In this document: positions 51,800 to 60,831 of the stretch, piece by piece
Position numbering within the stretch: position 1 is the stretch's first letter
Layout: each line of letters opens with the position of its first letter
Assembly (NCBI GenBank): GCA_003963115.1
Contig: RXJQ01000008.1
Coordinates: 1-64,000 of the forward strand
DNA: 64,000 nucleotides
Reading direction: 5' to 3'
Source of the DNA: Burkholderiales bacterium
GTDB taxonomy: Bacteria; Pseudomonadota; Gammaproteobacteria; Burkholderiales; Burkholderiaceae_C
Program-made: the position numbers and the translations under genes
Notes under the pieces: generated by a model
Told to the model about the DNA's origin: nothing
What the model saw: only the letters and a program-made list of their open reading frames with translations
Database searches by the model: none

Positions 51800-52501
51800 A
51801 TGCCTACTGAGACATCCGTTCGTGCAATCAGTTGCAGGCACTGTGCCATCCACGATTCGTGCACCCTTGGCCGCCTGACACGCCTTGATCCCGATCTCGT
51901 CGAGTCGCAGCGCCGGGAGCGCATCTTCCATCGCGACGACGTGCTGCTCAATGAGGGCAAGATTTCTAGCTTCGTGCGCGTTGTCAAGATGGGAACCGTT
52001 TTTTGCTACCGCCAGGGGCTGGATGGACAGTCCCGGCCGATCGGCGTTGTAGGCCCTGGCCATGCGCTCGGTGTTTTCGGCGCGTTCAACATGCCGAGTC
52101 AGGCCACCTGTGTCGCGCTTTCGAAGGTTCGCGTTTGTGAGCTTCCCATCGTCAGCCTGCGGGATCACGACCCATGTGACTCGCGGCTGATCGCCCATAT
52201 CGCCCAGGCGGTCGTGGAGAGTGTCGCTGTGATCAGCACCTGGTCGGAGGCCATGCGGGTGCCAGGCGTGGTCGGTCAGCTTGCCTATGTCGCCGTGCTG
52301 CTTGCGGACGCGAACCGGGCAACCATGGTGGAGTTGCCCAGCCATTCGGCTCTGGTGGAGCTGCTTGGAACCAGGCGCGAAACAATCGCGCGTGCACTGC
52401 GTACGCTTGAGCGGGAAGGCTGTATTCGCCGCTTCGAACGCAAGCGCTGCGAGATTTACCGCAGCAAACTGCTGGCGCGTTTGTCGCATATCAAGCGCTG
52501 A
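51800..52501 (+). CDS. FNR-type oxygen-sensing regulator (predicted [4Fe-4S])
   Basis: 233 residues from the ATG at 51800; the longer frame upstream lies inside the preceding gene. Cys12-x2-Cys15-x5-Cys21 matches the N-terminal cluster of E. coli FNR exactly in spacing. Cys113 in VRVCELP aligns with the fourth FNR ligand (SMVCEIP). The recognition helix ELLGTRRETIARALRTL keeps the E..xR positions of FNR, with Ala in place of Ser, so the TTGAT-type half-site is a fair expectation. It should be a dimeric activator under low oxygen. It lies 25 bases after the GGDEF-EAL gene. Confidence 0.85.
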   Translation: MPTETSVRAISCRHCAIHDSCTLGRLTRLDPDLVESQRRERIFHRDDVLLNEGKISSFVRVVKMGTVFCYRQGLDGQSRPIGVVGPGHALGVFGAFNMPSQATCVALSKVRVCELPIVSLRDHDPCDSRLIAHIAQAVVESVAVISTWSEAMRVPGVVGQLAYVAVLLADANRATMVELPSHSALVELLGTRRETIARALRTLEREGCIRRFERKRCEIYRSKLLARLSHIKR

Positions 52502-52640
52502 GCAGAGTGCGGCGCATGAACCACACGCCACGATGCGATTCGTCACTTTTGATGCGACTCGTGCCCTGAATCAGGCATGCCCTTGATGGCCCGGCCGCAG
52601 TATGCATGAACGAGAAACCCCATTTCAACGAGGTCGATGA

Positions 52641-54203
52641 ATGCGCAACAACGAGCCTGTCACGCAAAGAGCGTTCGACTACCCCGACGGGGCGACCTTG
52701 ATGTCCGTCACGGACACGCAGAGCCACATCAGCTATGCCAATGCGGCCTTCGTTGCGGTCAGCGGGTTTGATCGGGACGAAATCATCGGGCAGCCCCACA
52801 ACATCGTACGCCATCCAGACATGCCCCGTGAGGCCTTCGCAGACATGTGGGCCACCTTGAAGGGCGGGGAGTCCTGGTCTGCATTGGTAAAGAACCGAAG
52901 GAAGAACGGCGACCACTATTGGGTGCGCGCCAACGCCACGCCGGTTCGCCGCAACGGCCAGGTCGTCGGCTATATGTCGGTGCGAACCAAGCCAACTGGT
53001 GTCGAGGTCAAAGCAGCCGAGGCGCTGTACCAAGATTTCCGCGATGGCAAGGCAAGTGGCCGGAGCCTCTACAAGGGGCTGCTTGTGCGAACCGGTGTCC
53101 TGGCCAGGACCCTTTCGCTTCAGACCCTGTCTGTCAGGTGGCGCCTTCGGTGGGGCTCTGCGGCCGGTGTGGCCATCGTGCTTGGCCTGTCCGCCGCCAT
53201 GGGGCTGAGCCCGCATGCGCTTGGCGTCGTGGGTGTCGCTGCCTTGCTGGCTGCATTCGTCGAAAACCGGTGGTTCGAATCCCAGATTGCATCGCCCCTC
53301 TCGGCTGTTTTGCGGGTTGCACAAAAGGCCGCCGAAGGAAGCCCGGAGCCCAACGTGACCTTCGACCGCGTTGACGAAATCGGCATGTTGCTGCGTGCCG
53401 TGAATCAGTCCACGCTCAACCTGCGCTCACTGCTTGACGACGTCAGCGAGCGCGTCAAGGGCGTTCACACTGGCGCCGCCGAAATCGCCTCTGGCAACAG
53501 CGACCTGAGTGCACGGACCGAACAAACCGCCAGCAGTTTGCAGCAGACCGCTGCATCGATGGAACAACTGGGCGCGACCGTCCGGCAGAACGCCGACAGC
53601 GCCATGCAGGCGAATCAACTTGCACTGAGTGCCTCCGCCATCGCCGTCGAGGGTGGCAAGGTCTTCGGCCGCGTCGTTGACACGATGAAGGGCATCAACG
53701 AAAGCGCCAAAAAGATCGCCGACATCATCGGCGTGATCGACGCCATCGCGTTTCAAACCAACATCCTGGCACTCAATGCGGCCGTGGAAGCTGCGAGAGC
53801 GGGTGAGCAAGGGCGCGGCTTCGCGGTCGTTGCCTCTGAGGTGCGCAGCCTCGCGGGTCGTTCGGCCGAAGCGGCAAAGGAAATCAAAGTCCTCATCGGC
53901 AACAGCGTGGAGCGCGTTGAGCAGGGCACGGCTTTGGTCGATCAAGCCGGTACGACCATGACGGACATGGTTGCATCCATCAAGCGTGTCACCGAATTCA
54001 TGGGTGAAATAAGCGCCGCGAGTACCCAGCAGAGCGCTGGTGTGGCGCAGGTCGGCGAGGCCGTCAGTCAGATGGACCGGGCAACGCAGAAGAACGCAGC
54101 GCTGGTGGAACAAAGTGCCGCCGCGGCAGCCAACCTGAAACAACAGGCCCAGCTGCTGTTGCACGCGGTTTCCGCATTCGAGCAAGCACCGAGATCCGAT
54201 TGA
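52641..54203 (+). CDS. Aer-like PAS chemoreceptor (methyl-accepting chemotaxis protein)
   Basis: 520 residues. The PAS domain (about 8-120) carries Aer-type residues (YANAAFVAVSGFDRDEIIGQ; HNIVRHPDMP; NGDHYWVRANATPV), so FAD binding is likely. A short membrane-anchoring hydrophobic hairpin follows at about 170-215. A HAMP-like segment leads to the signalling domain, whose tip reads IDAIAFQTNILALNAAVEAA. It senses redox or oxygen and signals to CheA/CheW. No che genes are in the window. Its position after the FNR-type regulator suggests common oxygen-related use. The ATG at 52641 has GAGG 11 bases upstream. Confidence 0.92.
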   Translation: MRNNEPVTQRAFDYPDGATLMSVTDTQSHISYANAAFVAVSGFDRDEIIGQPHNIVRHPDMPREAFADMWATLKGGESWSALVKNRRKNGDHYWVRANATPVRRNGQVVGYMSVRTKPTGVEVKAAEALYQDFRDGKASGRSLYKGLLVRTGVLARTLSLQTLSVRWRLRWGSAAGVAIVLGLSAAMGLSPHALGVVGVAALLAAFVENRWFESQIASPLSAVLRVAQKAAEGSPEPNVTFDRVDEIGMLLRAVNQSTLNLRSLLDDVSERVKGVHTGAAEIASGNSDLSARTEQTASSLQQTAASMEQLGATVRQNADSAMQANQLALSASAIAVEGGKVFGRVVDTMKGINESAKKIADIIGVIDAIAFQTNILALNAAVEAARAGEQGRGFAVVASEVRSLAGRSAEAAKEIKVLIGNSVERVEQGTALVDQAGTTMTDMVASIKRVTEFMGEISAASTQQSAGVAQVGEAVSQMDRATQKNAALVEQSAAAAANLKQQAQLLLHAVSAFEQAPRSD

Positions 54204-54260
54204 TTGATGGCTGGCGGCTCGCGCCCTGTTGTACGCGAACACATGCAGCGCACTTTCGAG

Positions 54261-55472
54261 CTAGACGGAAATCGGTTCGAGATCGACGGTTTCTCTGCTG
54301 GCGACAACCCTGTTGCGCCCCATGTGTTTGGCCTGATAGAGGTAGGCATCGGACTCGACCAGCGCATCATCCAGTCCTGTGCGGGGCCATGCGATGGCGA
54401 TGCCAATGCTGGCTGTCAACTGGATCTGAGCCGTCTGCTCCGCAAGCGGCGTTTCGGAAATGGCGACGCGCAGACGCTCGGCGGCCTGGACTGCTTCACT
54501 GGGTTGCTGCACCGGTAGAAGCGCAGTGAACTCCTCCCCCCCGTAGCGAGCGACGAGTGCATCTGCACGCAGGTGTTCTCGCAGCACGGCGCCCACCTGC
54601 TTGAGCGCCAGATCGCCAACTGCGTGCCCGTGCGTATCGTTGATGCGTTTGAAGTGATCGATGTCAACCATCAGGACGGCGACTGCATGTCCCTGTCGAT
54701 GGTGCTCCGATACCAGAAGCGGCCCCAGTTCATTCAAGCCTCGGCGCGAGTAAACACCGGTCAAGGCATCGGTCAGCATCATGTTTTCCAGCCGCTTGAC
54801 CAATCGCTCGTTGATGACGGCAAAAGCAGTGACTGCAACGAGAAGCGGGAAAATGGCGATCACTGTCGCCGCTCCTGGGAGCAACCAGTCCGGCAGGTAA
54901 AGCCCATGTTCCGGATAGACCGCGCTTTCATGCGTCAGCCCATGAAGCCACCCGGTCACAAAAATGCCGGTGTATGCGGTGAGCGTGATGATGAGAACTT
55001 GTTCGCTGCGCGACGCAGTGGCAGGCCTATCGCGTCTGCTGCGGACGGTCCAGGCATGATCCATCAGCAGTAGCAGGCCGATTGCCGCATAAACGCCGAT
55101 GAGGACGAGACTGTAAGCCCTTGGAGACAAAGCCCACTTGGCGCCCACCATTGCCAATCCCAGGGTGAAAGTGGCAACAAGCATGGGTTTGTTTGCCAGA
55201 GGTTCGGCGATCAATTCCCGCAGAGCCCACCCCAGACAGGCGGCCCCGGTTGCGACGGAGCCCAAGAGAATCGGCATGATCAAAGCCCGCTTCTCAATGG
55301 GAATGACTGCCAGACTAAGGAGTGGAATCAGGAAGGCAAAACCAAGCCGGTAAAGCCGCAGTACCTTCTCCATCCTGAAGTCCATTTGAGGATGGGACAA
55401 TAGGAAAGTCAGTCCGGTCCCCAGCACAGACGTGAAACCGCATAAGACGTAAGCGTAATAGACACTCACCAC
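54261..55472 (-). CDS. Membrane diguanylate cyclase (GGDEF)
   Basis: 403 residues from the GTG at 55472, which has GGAGG 8 bases upstream. The reading frame extends further back without a start signal. Several TM helices (residues about 3-220, six to seven) form the sensor. The cyclase active site is RYGGEEF with DIDHFKRIND. The inhibitory site reads RADA five residues before the GG in place of RxxD, so product inhibition may be weak. It makes c-di-GMP from two GTP. It is convergent with the Aer-like receptor gene, 57 bases apart, and divergent from the region with DnaA boxes. Confidence 0.88.
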   Translation of the reverse strand: MVSVYYAYVLCGFTSVLGTGLTFLLSHPQMDFRMEKVLRLYRLGFAFLIPLLSLAVIPIEKRALIMPILLGSVATGAACLGWALRELIAEPLANKPMLVATFTLGLAMVGAKWALSPRAYSLVLIGVYAAIGLLLLMDHAWTVRSRRDRPATASRSEQVLIITLTAYTGIFVTGWLHGLTHESAVYPEHGLYLPDWLLPGAATVIAIFPLLVAVTAFAVINERLVKRLENMMLTDALTGVYSRRGLNELGPLLVSEHHRQGHAVAVLMVDIDHFKRINDTHGHAVGDLALKQVGAVLREHLRADALVARYGGEEFTALLPVQQPSEAVQAAERLRVAISETPLAEQTAQIQLTASIGIAIAWPRTGLDDALVESDAYLYQAKHMGRNRVVASRETVDLEPISV

Positions 55473-55788
55473 AGTTTCCACCTCCGAGCAAGTCGCCGGT
55501 GTTTCGGCCCAAATCGGCGAAACTGTAAATTGGTGGGGTGCGGAAACCGGTCGATACGTGACGAGCGTCTCGAATTGGTCGCCGGGACAAACTGCCCTGC
55601 ATTTCACGGCCCAATCCACAGGCTTATCCACATTTTTTGTGGATAACTCGTGATCTGCTCGCCCAACTTGCTCCCCACGCTCGCAAAGAAATGCGCGAGA
55701 TGTCAAAACGGCTATTGAACGCATCCCAAAAGTCTGTAGACAATTGGCGTTGCGTCAATGGGCGCGTTTTGAGTGAGAAGGAGCAGGC
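55473..55788. promoter_or_regulatory. Intergenic region with a palindromic pair of DnaA boxes
   Basis: 316 bases. TTATCCACA (55624-55632), five T residues, and TGTGGATAA (55638-55646) are two perfect consensus DnaA boxes in inverted order. A weaker AATCCACA lies 11 bases before the first. The sequence can also fold as a 9-bp hairpin. Otherwise the region holds only promoters for the flanking genes. It lacks an AT-rich unwinding element and has no dnaA or dnaN gene nearby, so it is not called an origin. Confidence 0.7.
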
Positions 55789-56007
55789 ATGGTCTCGACA
55801 TTGCAAGCAGGCACCCGCGTGGACGCCACCGTAATCGAAGTTCTGCCCTCTATGGGGCTTGCCTGGGTCCTCGATGACGAGATGCGCGAATGGGCGCTAA
55901 CACGCAGCATGCCTGGCGTGCGGTTGGAGGGTCTCACACCGGGTGCCAAGGTCTGCCTGCATGTCGAGACACTGGATGGCAAGTCGTACCCTTGTGCCTG
56001 CAGTTAA
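55789..56007 (+). CDS. Small protein, possibly OB/S1-like fold
   Basis: 72 residues. AAGGAG lies 6 bases before the ATG. The sequence alternates short strands (GTRVDATVIEVLPSMGLAWV; GAKVCLHVETLDGKSY) in a layout like a five-strand OB or S1-type barrel, but with no clear family match. An RNA- or DNA-binding role is only a possibility. It lies downstream of the DnaA-box pair. Confidence 0.5.
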   Translation: MVSTLQAGTRVDATVIEVLPSMGLAWVLDDEMREWALTRSMPGVRLEGLTPGAKVCLHVETLDGKSYPCACS

Positions 56008-56117
56008 CAGCCATTGACAACTGCGTTGCCAAATAGCGCCAGGCAAACACCCGCGTGGACACGTCACAGCGAGAAGTTTTTCTCGTGCCAGCCACCGATG
56101 GAGCAAACCACCCTTTT

Positions 56118-56154
56118 TGCAGATCAAGCGACTGCTGGAGGGCGTTGATCTGCA
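56118..56154. repeat. 10-bp inverted repeat next to tRNA-Pro
   Basis: TGCAGATCAA and TTGATCTGCA flank 17 bases. It lies 9 bases beyond the 3' end of tRNA-Pro on the minus strand. A T-run is at the wrong side for a terminator of the tRNA transcript. It may be a processed 3' spacer hairpin. The rest of 56008-56163 shows no feature. Confidence 0.45.
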
Positions 56155-56163
56155 GGGGAAATC

Positions 56164-56240
56164 TGGTCGGGGTGAGAGGATTCGAACCTCCGGCCTCTAC
56201 GTCCCGAACGTAGCGCTCTACCAGGCTAAGCTACACCCCG
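56164..56240 (-). tRNA. tRNA-Pro (anticodon CGG)
   Basis: 77 bases. The 7-bp acceptor stem CGGGGTG/CACCCCG, D arm GCTT...GAGC, anticodon stem CTACG/CGTAG with loop TTCGGGA, and T arm with TTCGAAT are all present. The discriminator base is A and the 3' CCA is encoded (56164-56166 on the plus strand as TGG). It lies 35 bases after ispB on the same strand and may share its transcript. Confidence 0.97.
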
Positions 56241-56275
56241 ATGCCGACTTTTAAACAGCCGATCGCCAGGAAAAA

Positions 56276-57259
56276 TCAAGACGAACGGTGAATTGAGTCA
56301 AACGACAAGTGTAGCAGAGCTTCCCTGTACTCCGAGGCCGGCAGGGCGTCCAGGCATTGCTTGGCCAGCTCCGCTTGAGCCTGCGCTGCTTCGCGCGTGG
56401 CCTCGATGGCACCAGTCGCTTTGACGATCGCCACGATCTCGGCCATGCGTTCCACCTCACCATGAATGATGGCGTTGCGAATCATGTCGCGCTGCTCTGG
56501 TGTACCGCGCTGCATGGCCACCAGCAGGGGCAGCGTGGGCTTGCCTTCGCGCAGGTCGTCACCGATGTTCTTGCCCAGCTCGGCCGTGCTGCCTTCGTAG
56601 TCCAGCAGGTCGTCGATCAGCTGGAAGGCCGTGCCCAGGGTGCGGCCATAGGCGGCGCAGGCGTTCTCGATGTCGGGTGATGCGTCGGTGATCAGCGCAC
56701 CCAGGCGCGCGCTGGCCTCGAAGAGCTTGGCCGTCTTGTATTCGATCACGCGCAGGTAGTCGTCCACCGAGATGTCGGGGTCGTGCATGTTCATCAACTG
56801 CAGCACCTCGCCCTCGGCGATCACATTGGTGGCCTCGGCCAGGATCTCCATCACCCGCATGCGGTTGGTCGAGACCATCATCTGGAAGGCACGCGAGTAC
56901 AGGAAATCGCCCACCAGCACGCTGGCCGCGTTGCCGAACAGGGCGTTGGCGGTCTTGCGGCCACGGCGCAGGTCGGACTCGTCCACCACGTCGTCATGCA
57001 GCAGCGTGGCAGTGTGGATGAACTCCACCACGGCGGCCAATTCGTGCCGATGCGGGCTGTCGCTGCCCAGGGCACGTGCGATCAGCAGCAGCAGCATGGG
57101 ACGCACGCGTTTGCCGCCCGCGTTGACGATGTAGTGCGAAATCTGGTTGACCAGGGCGACCTTGGATGCCAGCCGACGGTGGATGACCTGATCGACCTCG
57201 GCCATGTCATCGGCGGAGAGTCGGCGGTAGCTGACAGGGGATGCGGAAGTGGATGTCAC
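56276..57259 (-). CDS. ispB: Octaprenyl/polyprenyl diphosphate synthase (quinone side chain)
   Basis: 327 residues from the GTG at 57259; the frame extends to a TTG at 57298 and an ATG at 57205 is another option. Both Asp-rich motifs are complete: LLHDDVVDESDLRRG (first DDxxD) and LIDDLLDYEG (second). GGKRVRPMLLLL and KTAKLFEASARLGAL are typical. The enzyme extends farnesyl diphosphate with isopentenyl diphosphate to the long chain of ubiquinone. It is divergent from the ubiH-type hydroxylase gene, which acts in the same pathway (150 bases apart). Confidence 0.93.
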   Translation of the reverse strand: MTSTSASPVSYRRLSADDMAEVDQVIHRRLASKVALVNQISHYIVNAGGKRVRPMLLLLIARALGSDSPHRHELAAVVEFIHTATLLHDDVVDESDLRRGRKTANALFGNAASVLVGDFLYSRAFQMMVSTNRMRVMEILAEATNVIAEGEVLQLMNMHDPDISVDDYLRVIEYKTAKLFEASARLGALITDASPDIENACAAYGRTLGTAFQLIDDLLDYEGSTAELGKNIGDDLREGKPTLPLLVAMQRGTPEQRDMIRNAIIHGEVERMAEIVAIVKATGAIEATREAAQAQAELAKQCLDALPASEYREALLHLSFDSIHRSS

Positions 57260-57409
57260 GCGATGGTTGGACTGAAAGTGCCCGCTTGAGGCAGGCAAAA
57301 CAAGGAAACCCTGATGATTCGCAAAGGGGCATTATAGAAAGCCACCGCGCAGGCGCCCTCGTCCGGTGCATCCTGGAGGGACAATACCCATTTCCAGTTC
57401 AATGCCGTC

Positions 57410-58738
57410 ATGACCGCCAACAGTCCGAAAGTACCATCGAGCGCCCTGAGTCTGGCCATCATTGGTGCCGGGCCCGCCGGGCTGAGCCTGGCCCTGCAAG
57501 CTGCCCAGTCGCTGCCGCCGCAAGCCCGCATCACCGTGTTCGATGCCCGCCCCGCCGACAAGGACGTGTCAGGCGACGCGCGCACGCTGGCCTTGTCGCA
57601 AGGCACGGTGCAGGAGCTGCAACGCATGGGTGTGTGGGATGCCATCGACGCCAGCGGACAGAGCGCGCCGATCCTGGAAGTGCATGTGTCGCAGCAGCAG
57701 CCCACGGTCTTGTGGCCGGGGCAGCAGCAACCCGAAGTGCGCATCCGTGCACAGGAACAAGGCGTGCCGCAACTCGGTGCCGTGGTCAGCTACGGCACCC
57801 TGGTGGCACCGCTGCAGCAGGCCTGGCTGCAGGCCGTTGAACGGGATGCGCCGCGCTGCGCCATGCGCTTTGGCACGCCCGTGCGTGGTCTCAAGAAGGC
57901 GGGGAATGGTGTCGAGGTCGATGCCGACATTGCCGAGGTCTTCGATCTGGTTGTCGTGGCCGAGGGCGGCGTGTTCTCGGACCAGGCCAAGCTGAGCTGG
58001 CCACAAGGCCTGAGCCACGACTATGAACAGACCGCCTGGGTAGGCCAGGTGCTGCTGGACGATACGGACGTGGGTGTAGATGCGGGCGCGGGCACAGCCA
58101 GCCATGGTGTGGCCTTCGAGCGCTTCACCACCTCCGGCCCGGCCGCGCTGCTGCCTTTGCCCCCGGGCGCGGTCGTGGCAGGTGGCCCCAGAGGCAGGCG
58201 CGCCGCGCTGGTCTGGTGCGTGCAGCAAAACGACGACCCGGTGCGCGAGCTGACCGACGCGCAAAGGCTCACACTGCTCAACACCGTGTTTCACCCCGCC
58301 GTGGGCCGCATCACGCAGGTCTCGGCGCTCAAGGACTTTCCGCTGGGGCTCAACGCGCACCGGCAACTGGTCGAGGAAGGCGCCATCGTGCGCATCGGCA
58401 ATGCGGCGCAAACCCTGCACCCGGTGGCGGGCCAAGGCTTCAATCTCGGCATGCGGGATGTGCACGAACTACTGGCTGCCTTGAAGGATGCCGCCTGGCG
58501 CCATGAGGACGACGCCATCACCCGGCACATGAAGGTGGAACACGCACTGCGGCGCTTCGAGCGCCGACGTCAACCCGATCGCTGGGCCCTGCTGGCCACC
58601 ACGGACTTCCTGGCGCGCAGCTTCACCTGGCCAGCACCGGTGCTGGCCACTTTGCGAGGTCTGGGGATGGGGGCAGTAGGCGCACTCAGCCCGGTCAAGC
58701 GCCTGGTGGCCCGCTCGATGATGTTCGGCTGGCGGTAA
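57410..58738 (+). CDS. ubiH: Ubiquinone-biosynthesis FAD hydroxylase (UbiH/UbiF/VisC family)
   Basis: 442 residues. FAD motif LAIIGAGPAGLSLAL near residue 16; the family motif GDARTLALSQGTVQEL; DLVVVAEGG in the DG position; and RIGNAAQTLHPVAGQGFNLG as the second FAD motif. Members hydroxylate a ring carbon of the polyprenyl-phenol intermediates. UbiH is the closest general match, but UbiF- or UbiL-type activity cannot be excluded from sequence alone. It is somewhat longer than E. coli UbiH. Its divergent neighbour makes the polyprenyl chain. The start at 57410 has a modest ribosome site. Confidence 0.82.
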   Translation: MTANSPKVPSSALSLAIIGAGPAGLSLALQAAQSLPPQARITVFDARPADKDVSGDARTLALSQGTVQELQRMGVWDAIDASGQSAPILEVHVSQQQPTVLWPGQQQPEVRIRAQEQGVPQLGAVVSYGTLVAPLQQAWLQAVERDAPRCAMRFGTPVRGLKKAGNGVEVDADIAEVFDLVVVAEGGVFSDQAKLSWPQGLSHDYEQTAWVGQVLLDDTDVGVDAGAGTASHGVAFERFTTSGPAALLPLPPGAVVAGGPRGRRAALVWCVQQNDDPVRELTDAQRLTLLNTVFHPAVGRITQVSALKDFPLGLNAHRQLVEEGAIVRIGNAAQTLHPVAGQGFNLGMRDVHELLAALKDAAWRHEDDAITRHMKVEHALRRFERRRQPDRWALLATTDFLARSFTWPAPVLATLRGLGMGAVGALSPVKRLVARSMMFGWR

Positions 58739-58771
58739 GGCGCTAAGGAAGCGCCAAGACAGCGCTCAAGC

Positions 58772-58906
58772 TCAGCGCGAGGCGACGTAGACCAGCGACA
58801 GCTCGCTGGCCTGGCTCATCTCGGGCACGGTCTGCGACTGGGCCATGTACAGCGCCCATGCAGCCATGGCGGCAAACAGGGTGTTTTGCAGCAGCTTCTT
58901 GCGCAT
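58772..58906 (-). CDS. 44-residue exported or membrane peptide
   Basis: A short frame from the ATG at 58906 (GGAG 8 bases upstream) to TGA. MRKKLLQNTLFAAMAAWALY is a basic start followed by a hydrophobic stretch, like a signal peptide or a single TM helix, and the rest is polar (QSQTVPEMSQASELSLVYVA). It lies alone between ubiH (convergent, 34 bases) and the Cys-rich protein. Function unknown. Confidence 0.5.
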   Translation of the reverse strand: MRKKLLQNTLFAAMAAWALYMAQSQTVPEMSQASELSLVYVASR

Positions 58907-59010
58907 GATTGGCTCCAGTTTCGGGATGCCTTCATGCTATGAAATCCCGCCCTGCGCCATGAGCCGAGAACGCGCGACAATCCGCCGCTATTTCCAGCTA
59001 CAGGTTCCCG

Positions 59011-59379
59011 CTAGGGCGCCTCGGAGTCGCTGCGGCCGGGTGCTGCCACGATATCCAGGCTCGCATCACAGCCGCTGCCGGCTGAAATCATGCGCCGCGC
59101 CCAGCGCAACCACAGCGCCCGCGCCCAGCGCCGCCACCAACTGCCCCTTTCACCGGGTGACACCGCCAGCAGCCCGCAGCGGTAGCAGCCCACCTCATCA
59201 GACCAGACCAGCGCCTTGCACGCGCCGTGGCGCCGCCGGCTGACGATCACGCCCACCGGGCAGGGCTCGGCCAGGCAGCACACCCCGCAGCCGTTGCACG
59301 GCACGCCCAAGGCCGGTTTGGCGGGCGCTTCAGGGTGAATATGGATGACCTGATGCTGCATCGGCATGCAGCATGCCAT
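59011..59379 (-). CDS. Cys-cluster protein (putative Fe-S/zinc, YkgJ-like)
   Basis: About 122 residues. The cluster [19 protein letters not shown] followed by CKALVW and CYRCGLL gives eight or more cysteines in a compact region (residues about 30-70). It resembles 'YkgJ-type cysteine cluster' proteins and may bind Fe-S or zinc. The C-terminal 50 residues are basic ([17 protein letters not shown]), possibly membrane-associated. The start is uncertain: ATG 59379, 59367 or 59361. It is divergent from proA, whose start is 68 bases away. Confidence 0.6.
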   Translation of the reverse strand: MACCMPMQHQVIHIHPEAPAKPALGVPCNGCGVCCLAEPCPVGVIVSRRRHGACKALVWSDEVGCYRCGLLAVSPGERGSWWRRWARALWLRWARRMISAGSGCDASLDIVAAPGRSDSEAP

Positions 59380-59446
59380 GGGCGCTCTCGCGGCGATCAC
59401 CGGAACAGCCGTGCAACACGCCTCAGGGTTTGAGACAATCACGGCC

Positions 59447-60763
59447 ATGAACACCGCGACTTCTTCCTCGGCCGCCGACCAGGCTGCCAATCTGCCGGTC
59501 GAGCAGTACATGAGCCAGGTCGGCCAGGCTGCCCGCGCAGCCTCCGCCCTGATGGCCGCCGCGTCAACCGCCGCCAAGAACAACGCCCTGCTCGCCCTGG
59601 CCGGCCAGATCCGCGCCCATGCCGGCGAACTCAAGGCCCGCAACGAAGCCGACGTCGTTGCCGCCGAGAAAAATAGCCTGGCCGCGCCAATGGTCGATCG
59701 CCTGCGCCTGACAGACAAGGTCATCGAGACCATGGCCGAGAGTTGCGAGCAGGTCGCCGCCCTGCCTGACCCCATCGGCGAGCTGACCAATCTGCGCAGC
59801 CGTCCCACCGGCATCAAGGTAGGCCAGATGCGCGTGCCCATCGGTGTGTTCGGCATGATCTACGAATCACGCCCCAATGTGACCATTGAGGCCGCCTCGC
59901 TGGCGATCAAGAGCGGCAATGCCTGCGTGCTGCGTGGTGGCTCCGAGGCGATCCACTCCAACCTGGCACTGTGGAAGCTGGTGCAAGCGGCGTTGACCCA
60001 GGCCGGACTGCCTGCCGAGGCCGTGCAACTGGTGCAGACCACCGACCGCGCTGCCGTCGGCCAGCTGATCGCCATGCCCGAGTACGTGGACGTCATCATC
60101 CCCCGAGGCGGCAAGGGCCTGATCGAGCGCATCAGCAAGGAAGCGCGCGTGCCCGTGATCAAGCACCTGGACGGCAACTGCCACACCTATGTGGACGCCG
60201 AGGTGGACCTGGATCTGGCCGTGAAGGTCACGGACAACGCCAAGACGCAGAAGTACAGCCCCTGCAACGCGACCGAGTCGCTGCTGGTGCATGCGAACCA
60301 GGCCGCAGCCTTCCTGCCGCGCATCGGCCAGGTGTTTGCCGGCAAAGGTGTGGAGATGCGCTGCGATGCCCGCGCCAAGGCCATCCTGAGCGATGTGCCC
60401 GGCGCCAAGGTGGTGGATGCCACCGAGCAGGACTGGTACGAGGAATACCTCGCCCCGATCATCGCCGTGAAGGTGGTGGACTCGCTCGACGAGGTCATCG
60501 CCCACATCAACAAGTATGGCTCGCACCACACGGATTCGATCCTCACGACCAACCACCCTAACGCGATGCGCTTCATCCGCGAGGTGGACTCGGCCAGCGT
60601 GATGGTCAATGCGTCCACGCGCTTTGCCGATGGCTTCGAATACGGCCTGGGCGCCGAGATCGGCATCAGCACGGACAAGTTCCATGCGCGCGGCCCCGTG
60701 GGCCTTGAAGGCCTGACCTCGCTGAAGTTCGTGGTGCTGGGTCAGGGCGAAGTGCGCAGCTGA
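59447..60763 (+). CDS. proA: Glutamate-5-semialdehyde dehydrogenase (gamma-glutamyl phosphate reductase)
   Basis: 438 residues from the ATG at 59447 (the longer frame to 59366 overlaps the upstream start region). Catalytic Cys273 is in [14 protein letters not shown]. Further conserved segments are [32 protein letters not shown] and [11 protein letters not shown]. The enzyme reduces gamma-glutamyl phosphate with NADPH in the second step of proline synthesis. proB is not adjacent. A clear terminator follows. Confidence 0.96.
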   Translation: MNTATSSSAADQAANLPVEQYMSQVGQAARAASALMAAASTAAKNNALLALAGQIRAHAGELKARNEADVVAAEKNSLAAPMVDRLRLTDKVIETMAESCEQVAALPDPIGELTNLRSRPTGIKVGQMRVPIGVFGMIYESRPNVTIEAASLAIKSGNACVLRGGSEAIHSNLALWKLVQAALTQAGLPAEAVQLVQTTDRAAVGQLIAMPEYVDVIIPRGGKGLIERISKEARVPVIKHLDGNCHTYVDAEVDLDLAVKVTDNAKTQKYSPCNATESLLVHANQAAAFLPRIGQVFAGKGVEMRCDARAKAILSDVPGAKVVDATEQDWYEEYLAPIIAVKVVDSLDEVIAHINKYGSHHTDSILTTNHPNAMRFIREVDSASVMVNASTRFADGFEYGLGAEIGISTDKFHARGPVGLEGLTSLKFVVLGQGEVRS

Positions 60764-60789
60764 ACCCCTGCTGGCAGGACCTCGACACC

Positions 60790-60814
60790 AGCCCGGTTTC
60801 GCGCCGGGCTTTTT
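60790..60814 (+). terminator. Rho-independent terminator of proA
   Basis: AGCCCGG and CCGGGCT form a 7-bp stem with a TTTCGCG loop, followed by TTTT. It begins 27 bases after the proA stop. Confidence 0.88.
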
Positions 60815-60831
60815 CTTGAACGCCGCATCAC

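Noticed and set aside
55624..55646. Replication origin oriC
   Set aside because: There is only one box pair, no AT-rich unwinding element, and no dnaA, dnaN or gidA neighbour.
55637..55834. 65-codon frame before the OB-like small gene
   Set aside because: It starts with TTG inside a DnaA box, has no ribosome site and overlaps the well-initiated gene at 55789.
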